DNA of 10,339 bases from assembly GCA_001768675.1 (NCBI GenBank), contig MELN01000020.1, positions 1 through 10,339 on the forward strand. Reading direction: 5' to 3'. This document shows positions 6,118-10,339 of the stretch, one piece after another. The position numbers and the translations under genes are program-made. The notes beneath the pieces are model-generated. The model saw only the letters and a list, made by a program, of their open reading frames with translations. It did not search any database and was not told where the DNA came from. The DNA is from Actinobacteria bacterium RBG_16_64_13 (GTDB lineage Bacteria; Actinomycetota; Thermoleophilia; RBG-16-64-13). Position 1 is the first letter of the stretch; each line of letters starts with the position of its first letter.

Positions 6118-8921
6118 TGGCCGGCGACGCGAAGCCTCAAGTCGCGGCAAACAGCGGCCCCACGGGGTGGCTGCGGGGCATCTTCGGCGGAGGCTGGGGC
6201 TGGGCGAGTGGTGGCAAGATCGCCATCATCTTCATGCTGCTGGTGTGGCCGCTCATCTACAAGGGCCTTACCGATAGCAACTACGCTCTCAACATAATGA
6301 CCCAGGCCGGTTTGTACGCCATCCTGACCCTTAGCGTGGGCCTGGTCTTGGGCCAGGCTGGGCAGCTCTCATTCGGCCACTCGGCCTTCTATGGGATTGG
6401 CGCGTACGTCTGCGGGCAGCTCGTGGCCGAGTTTGGCGTGCCCACGTTCGTGGCCTGGATGGCCGGTGCGGCTGCGGCGGGTGTCGTGGCCCTACTCATC
6501 GGCCGGCCGGTGCTCAAGCTCAAGTACTTCTATCTCGCGCTGGCCACGATGAGTCTGGGCCAGATATTCCTCGCCATCGTGTTCGAATGGAAGCAAGTGG
6601 GTGCCTCCAATGGGTTTGGAGGAGTGCATCCCCTGAACATCTTCGGGTTTGAGTTCGACACCCAACTCCGCAAGTATTACATGGTCTGGGTTGTGTGCAT
6701 CCTGATCCTGTTCTTCCTTGCCAGGCTGCTCAAGTTCCGAGTGGGCAGGGCGCTCCGTGGCGTCGCGGTGAGCGAGATCGCCTCCTCAACCCTGGGCGTG
6801 CGCAATGCCGACTGGAAACTCCGTGCGTTCATCTTCAACGCAGTGTTCTGCGGTCTTGCCGGCGGTCTGTTCGTCTTCGTGTACGGAGCGGTCTCGCCGC
6901 AGAAGTTCTCGTTCTCCGCCTCCGTGCTTCCCATCGTCATGATGCTCGTGGGTGGAGACAGGTGGATCTGGGGAGGGATCATCGGGTCGGTCCTCATGAC
7001 CTGGGTCATCAACGGTTTCTCCGGCAGCATGCTGCAGTACAACGGCACGGTGTACTCGGTCATCATGATCCTGCTCCTCCTCTTCCTGCCCGCGGGCATC
7101 CTGGGCCTCCGGCCCAAGATGGCGAGGCGTTTGTGGGCGCAGATCAAGGGGGAGACGCTGCAAGAGACGCCGATCTCCGCGGCTGTGGCCTGCGCGGACG
7201 CGGCTGAGGCCGACAGAGATGTCGCTCGCTGCGAGCCGCAGATGGCGCTTCCGACTCCCGAGTCGCTGTCCGGCAGAACGGCCGGGGAAGCGGCCGCCCC
7301 GTCGGCGGCTGTGGCTCCAGCCGTGGTGTCTGCGGAGGCAGGTCTCTTGCGAGAAGACCTGGCTCGACGAAAGGCCGAGACGAAGGCGGAGGGCCCGCTC
7401 TTGCGGATCGAGAACGTGTCCGTGCACTTTGGCGGTCTGAAAGCGGTGAGTGAGGTCTCCTTCGAGGTGGAAGAGGGGAGCATCACCGCGCTCATCGGTC
7501 CCAACGGCGCCGGCAAGACGACGCTGTTCAATGCCGTCAGCCGGCTCCAGCGGACGGCGGGGGGCAAGATCTGGTTCGGGGACCAAGACTTGACAAAGCT
7601 CGACGCTGCCTCGACAGCCCGTCTGGGCATGGCCCGCACCTTCCAGAATCTGCGGATCTTCGTGAACATGAGCGTGCTCGATAACGTTCTTGTGGGATGC
7701 CACCGGCACGAGAAGTCGGGTTTCTGGTCGGGCGGTCTGGGATTGCCCTCGCAAAGGCGGGAGGAGAAGCGCTCCCGCGCCCGGGCGATGGACGCGCTGG
7801 CCTTGGTGGGACTGCAAGAGCAGGCCGATCTGCCTGCCGCCAGCCTCCCGTATGGGCAGCAGCGCTTGGTGGAGATCGCGAGGGCACTCGCATCGGAGCC
7901 GCGCCTGCTTCTGCTGGACGAGCCGGCGGCGGGCACGAACCAGAGCGAGCGCGAAGATCTTATCGAGCGCATCGCCACCATCCGCGAGGCTGGGGTGACC
8001 GTGCTCCTCGTGGAGCACGACATGGACCTGGTCATGGATATCTCCGACGAGGTGAACGTTCTCGACTACGGCAAGCTCATCTCCTCGGGCACGCCGGACA
8101 CGATACAGAGGGACCAGAAGGTGATCACCGCCTACCTGGGGGCCGAGCGGGGCGAGAGAGACCTCTGCGCCACCCGTGACCTGGTCGATGGAGAAAGTTG
8201 CCCGGTGCCCGAGGATCTTCTGGTGATTGAAGACCTGGTCACGGCTTATGGTTCGATCGAGGCTCTCCATGGAGTCTCCTTGACGGTTCCCAAAGGAATG
8301 GTGGTGACGGTCCTTGGCGCCAACGGCGCCGGCAAGAGCACTCTGCTCCATACCATATCCGGCATCGTCCGCAGCAGTAGCGGCCGCGTTACGTACCGAG
8401 GTATGGATATCACGCGTTTGGCGCCGGAGAAGATCGTCAGCAAGGGTCTGTGCCAGGTGCCTGAAGGCCGTCAGCTCTTTCCCACCCTCACGGTGGAGGA
8501 GAACCTGGTCGTGGGCGCCACAGGTCGCAGGGACCGCAGTGGTCTGGCCGACGACATCGCGTATGTCTACGAGCTGTTCCCTATCCTCGGCGAGCGGCGC
8601 AGGCAGGAAGCGGGCACCCTCTCCGGGGGCGAGCAACAGATGCTGGCTATCGGCCGGGCGCTCACCGGAAAGCCGAGCCTGCTGCTTCTGGACGAGCCTT
8701 CCATGGGCCTAGCGCCGCTGGCGGTGGAACGGATCTTCGAAGCGCTCGCGAAGCTCAACGAGCAAGGACTCACCATGCTTATGGTCGAGCAGAACGCCGA
8801 AATGGCGCTCTCGCTCGCGCATCTCGCAGTCGTGCTCACGACGGGCAACGTGGTGCTCTCGGGCACGGCCACCAAACTTCGGCAGGATGATCGCGTGCGG
8901 GCAAGCTACCTGGGTGACTGA
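6117..8921 (+). CDS. livMGF: LivM-LivG-LivF fusion: permease plus both ATPases in one protein
   Basis: 934 residues in one uninterrupted frame. The ATG at 6117 overlaps the livH stop by one base, with GGTGAGG (6106-6112) upstream. LivM part: about 1-345, with a hydrophobic core from about 34 and the signature GQAGQLSFGHSAFYGIGAY (His88), ending at LPAGILGLRP (324-333). An Ala/Pro/Glu-rich linker follows (about 345-427). LivG part: about 428-677, Walker A GPNGAGKT (461-468), ABC signature YGQQ (579-582), Walker B Asp601 with catalytic Glu602, H-loop His634, and the typical end ITAYLGAE. A short acidic linker follows (678-700). LivF part: about 701-934, Walker A GANGAGKS (734-741), signature LSGGEQQ (835-841), Walker B Asp859 with Glu860, and VEQN instead of an H-loop His, which is normal for LivF. 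Both ATPase sites look intact. These are normally three genes. The fusion would fix one LivM, one LivG and one LivF per complex. Family certain; substrate unknown. Confidence 0.92.
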   Translation: MAGDAKPQVAANSGPTGWLRGIFGGGWGWASGGKIAIIFMLLVWPLIYKGLTDSNYALNIMTQAGLYAILTLSVGLVLGQAGQLSFGHSAFYGIGAYVCGQLVAEFGVPTFVAWMAGAAAAGVVALLIGRPVLKLKYFYLALATMSLGQIFLAIVFEWKQVGASNGFGGVHPLNIFGFEFDTQLRKYYMVWVVCILILFFLARLLKFRVGRALRGVAVSEIASSTLGVRNADWKLRAFIFNAVFCGLAGGLFVFVYGAVSPQKFSFSASVLPIVMMLVGGDRWIWGGIIGSVLMTWVINGFSGSMLQYNGTVYSVIMILLLLFLPAGILGLRPKMARRLWAQIKGETLQETPISAAVACADAAEADRDVARCEPQMALPTPESLSGRTAGEAAAPSAAVAPAVVSAEAGLLREDLARRKAETKAEGPLLRIENVSVHFGGLKAVSEVSFEVEEGSITALIGPNGAGKTTLFNAVSRLQRTAGGKIWFGDQDLTKLDAASTARLGMARTFQNLRIFVNMSVLDNVLVGCHRHEKSGFWSGGLGLPSQRREEKRSRARAMDALALVGLQEQADLPAASLPYGQQRLVEIARALASEPRLLLLDEPAAGTNQSEREDLIERIATIREAGVTVLLVEHDMDLVMDISDEVNVLDYGKLISSGTPDTIQRDQKVITAYLGAERGERDLCATRDLVDGESCPVPEDLLVIEDLVTAYGSIEALHGVSLTVPKGMVVTVLGANGAGKSTLLHTISGIVRSSSGRVTYRGMDITRLAPEKIVSKGLCQVPEGRQLFPTLTVEENLVVGATGRRDRSGLADDIAYVYELFPILGERRRQEAGTLSGGEQQMLAIGRALTGKPSLLLLDEPSMGLAPLAVERIFEALAKLNEQGLTMLMVEQNAEMALSLAHLAVVLTTGNVVLSGTATKLRQDDRVRASYLGD
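7388..7403 (+). promoter_or_regulatory. Possible internal ribosome binding site and TTG start for the LivG part
   Basis: Inside the fusion gene, GGAGGG (7388-7393) stands 7 bases before an in-frame TTG (7401-7403, Leu429), exactly where a free-standing LivG would begin (LRIENVSVHFGGLKAV). Initiation here would make an approximately 506-residue LivG-LivF protein besides the full fusion. It may equally be a fossil of the former livG start, or chance in a GC-rich gene, since TTG is a weak initiator. Confidence 0.35.
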
Positions 8922-8983
8922 AAACTATCGCGCGATCTGATCAGCACAGGGTCGGTAGGGGTAAGAAGCAGCACACAGAACGA

Positions 8984-8992
8984 AAGGGGAGA
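8984..8992 (+). promoter_or_regulatory. Ribosome binding site of livK
   Basis: The purine run AAGGGGAGA ends 4 bases before the ATG at 8997. It is among the strongest sites in the window, fitting the high output needed for a binding protein made in excess over its membrane partners. The 75-bp gap after the fusion gene has no clear promoter or terminator, only a 10-bp palindrome ATCGCGCGAT at 8927-8936. Confidence 0.6.
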
Positions 8993-8996
8993 GTAC

Positions 8997-10286
8997 ATGA
9001 GAAGAAGCTACTGGATAGCGCTGGGATTGGTCCTAGTGCTCGCTCTCGGTGTCTTCGCCGCGGCCTGCGGCGGCGGCGACGAGACCACCACCACGGGGGC
9101 GACGACCGCCACCACCGCCGGCAGCACTACCACGGTGGCCGAGGCCACCACCACCACCGTCAACACCACACCCATCAAGATCGGCATCGCCATCTCGCTC
9201 ACCGGCGACAGCGCCGCGCCGTGCGCGCAGATCAAGCAGGGCTTCGACACTGAAGCCGCGTTCATCAACGCCAACGGTGGGATCAACGGCCGCCAGGTCG
9301 AGCTGATCTATGTCGACGACCAGTCTCAGATGGACACCGCGACGGCGGCCATCCAGTCTCTGGTCGACCAGAAGGTCGACGTCGTCATCGGCCCGTTCCC
9401 GCAGTGGACCCAGCCGCCGACGTTCCCCCTCACGGAGGAGGCGGGCATCCTCCATGTCGCATTTGGGCCGCCGACCGATGACATGCTGGCAGTCCCCAAC
9501 ACGTTGACGTACGTGTTCACGCCGGCCACAGGTGCCGACGGCTGCTCCGACGCTTTCGTCAAGGAGATGCAGGCCGACGCCCGCACGAACGTCCTCGGTG
9601 TGGGCGACAACATGGTCATCAGCCAAGAGACCCTGAAGCGGCTTACAGAGTTGCTGCCGGCTGCCGGCGTGCAGTTCACGCTCATGAGCGACAGCTATGG
9701 CCTTGGCGATACCGACTTCACTCCGATCGCCAACAAGATCGCTGCCAAAGCAAAAGAAGTCAATCCCGACGCCATCATCCTGGCCAGCAACCCTGTAGCA
9801 GTCAACCCGCTGACCAAGGCGCTTCGCAGCCTGGGCGTGACCGTACCTATCTACAACCAGGCCTCGGGCTCACACCCACTGCCCCTGTTCGCTCCGGCGG
9901 GCATGGATCCAGCCAATGTCGCCGGCGACTACGCCTTCGGCCCGGCCATCGTGGACCCGAGCAAGATCCCCGATACCTATCCGGCCAAGGCCGATCTCAT
10001 CGCCTTCGTTGAGCGGTGGCGTGCCGGCCCCGGCGCGAAAGAACCGTTCGCCAGCCTCTTCCTGGGCTTCGCCTATGACACCATCCACCTCGCCGAGCAG
10101 GCCATCCTCACCGCCGAAACGGCGGATGGAGCCGGCTACGCCGCTGCGCTGGCGAAGGTCGACTGGTGGGGCGCCCAAGGACACTATGTGTTCTCCGCGG
10201 AAGACCATATCGGTGGCCACGGTGGCTTCTTCCAGTGGCAGTACACTGTGGACCAAGGCTTCAAGTTCATCCGCGAACTGAACTAG
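8997..10286 (+). CDS. livK: LivK-type substrate-binding lipoprotein of the HAAT importer
   Basis: 429 residues. Residues 1-23 are a lipoprotein signal peptide (MRRS, hydrophobic core, then FAAAC) with Cys24 as the lipid-modified residue; the -3 position is Ala rather than the commoner Leu. Residues 29-54 are a Thr-rich, low-complexity tether typical of actinobacterial surface lipoproteins. The periplasmic-binding-protein type I domain (Peripla_BP_6) starts near 56 with PIKIGIAISLTGDSA and continues with GFDTEAAFINANGGINGRQVELIYVDDQ, the classic LivJ/LivK segment, followed by VDVVIGPF. It captures substrate outside the membrane and delivers it to LivH/LivM. It comes last in the cluster, whereas many liv operons place it first. 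Ligand residues cannot be assigned by eye. Nothing suggests truncation. Confidence 0.9.
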   Translation: MRRSYWIALGLVLVLALGVFAAACGGGDETTTTGATTATTAGSTTTVAEATTTTVNTTPIKIGIAISLTGDSAAPCAQIKQGFDTEAAFINANGGINGRQVELIYVDDQSQMDTATAAIQSLVDQKVDVVIGPFPQWTQPPTFPLTEEAGILHVAFGPPTDDMLAVPNTLTYVFTPATGADGCSDAFVKEMQADARTNVLGVGDNMVISQETLKRLTELLPAAGVQFTLMSDSYGLGDTDFTPIANKIAAKAKEVNPDAIILASNPVAVNPLTKALRSLGVTVPIYNQASGSHPLPLFAPAGMDPANVAGDYAFGPAIVDPSKIPDTYPAKADLIAFVERWRAGPGAKEPFASLFLGFAYDTIHLAEQAILTAETADGAGYAAALAKVDWWGAQGHYVFSAEDHIGGHGGFFQWQYTVDQGFKFIRELN

Positions 10287-10302
10287 TCCAACCGATCCAG
10301 CC

Positions 10303-10316
10303 CTGCCGAGAGGCAG
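10303..10316 (+). terminator. Small hairpin after livK, possible weak terminator
   Basis: CTGCC-GAGA-GGCAG forms a 5-bp stem with a GNRA-type tetraloop 16 bases after the livK stop codon. There is no T run behind it, so it is at best a weak or Rho-assisted terminator, or a 3'-end stabilising hairpin. The window ends 23 bases later. Confidence 0.25.
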
Positions 10317-10339
10317 TGCGACAGAAGCGAATCCGGGCG

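Noticed and set aside
6677..8636. Two very long minus-strand open frames opposite the transporter fusion
   Set aside because: They have low-complexity Ser/Arg- or His/Asp-rich translations, no ribosome binding site and no family resemblance. The + strand frame carries all ABC transporter motifs.
9079..9170. ACC/ACG-rich stretch as a tandem DNA repeat
   Set aside because: It encodes the Thr-rich tether of the lipoprotein. The codons vary and there is no fixed repeat unit, so it is protein low complexity rather than a DNA repeat.

Overview
This is a GC-rich window in which every convincing gene lies on the + strand. It is probably chromosomal DNA of an actinobacterium. The substrate-binding lipoprotein carries a Thr-rich linker right after its lipid-anchoring Cys, a pattern common in Thermoleophilia, Acidimicrobiia and related Actinobacteria, and the genes use GTG starts and GGAG-type ribosome binding sites. 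The taxonomic reading is inference; there is no rRNA or marker gene here.

Layout. (1) 2-232: the C-terminal end of an FAD/NAD(P)-binding reductase of the Old Yellow Enzyme / 2,4-dienoyl-CoA reductase type (BaiCD/BaiH-like). (2) 258-959: a 233-residue NTF2/SnoaL-fold protein resembling the bile-acid dehydratase BaiE. (3) 960-1104: a gap with a sigma70-like promoter and a 16-bp palindrome placed like a TetR-family operator. (4) 1105-2595: a flavoprotein of the 4-hydroxyphenylacetate 3-monooxygenase / 4-hydroxybutyryl-CoA dehydratase superfamily, lacking the Cys ligands of the dehydratase iron-sulfur cluster. (5) 2719-4956: an NDP-forming acyl-CoA synthetase with its ATP-grasp half at the N-terminus, preceded by its own promoter-like sequence. 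(6) 4957-5235: a 279-bp non-coding leader. (7) 5236-10286: a complete branched-chain-amino-acid-type (HAAT) ABC importer made of LivH, one 934-residue protein fusing LivM, LivG and LivF, and the LivK-type lipoprotein.

How the parts may work together (inference). The importer would bring in a carboxylate, possibly aromatic or alicyclic rather than an amino acid. The acyl-CoA synthetase would activate it, or recover ATP from a CoA thioester product. The flavoprotein, the BaiE-like protein and the OYE-type reductase would carry out hydroxylation, dehydration or isomerisation, and enoate reduction. The combination of OYE-type reductase, NTF2-fold dehydratase-like protein, CoA ligase and transporter recalls the bile-acid-inducible (bai) operon, but the individual proteins differ enough that the substrate cannot be named.

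The best candidates for something undescribed are the bai-like catabolic cassette with its odd flavoprotein, and the LivM-LivG-LivF fusion, which carries a possible internal translation start for the ATPase part.
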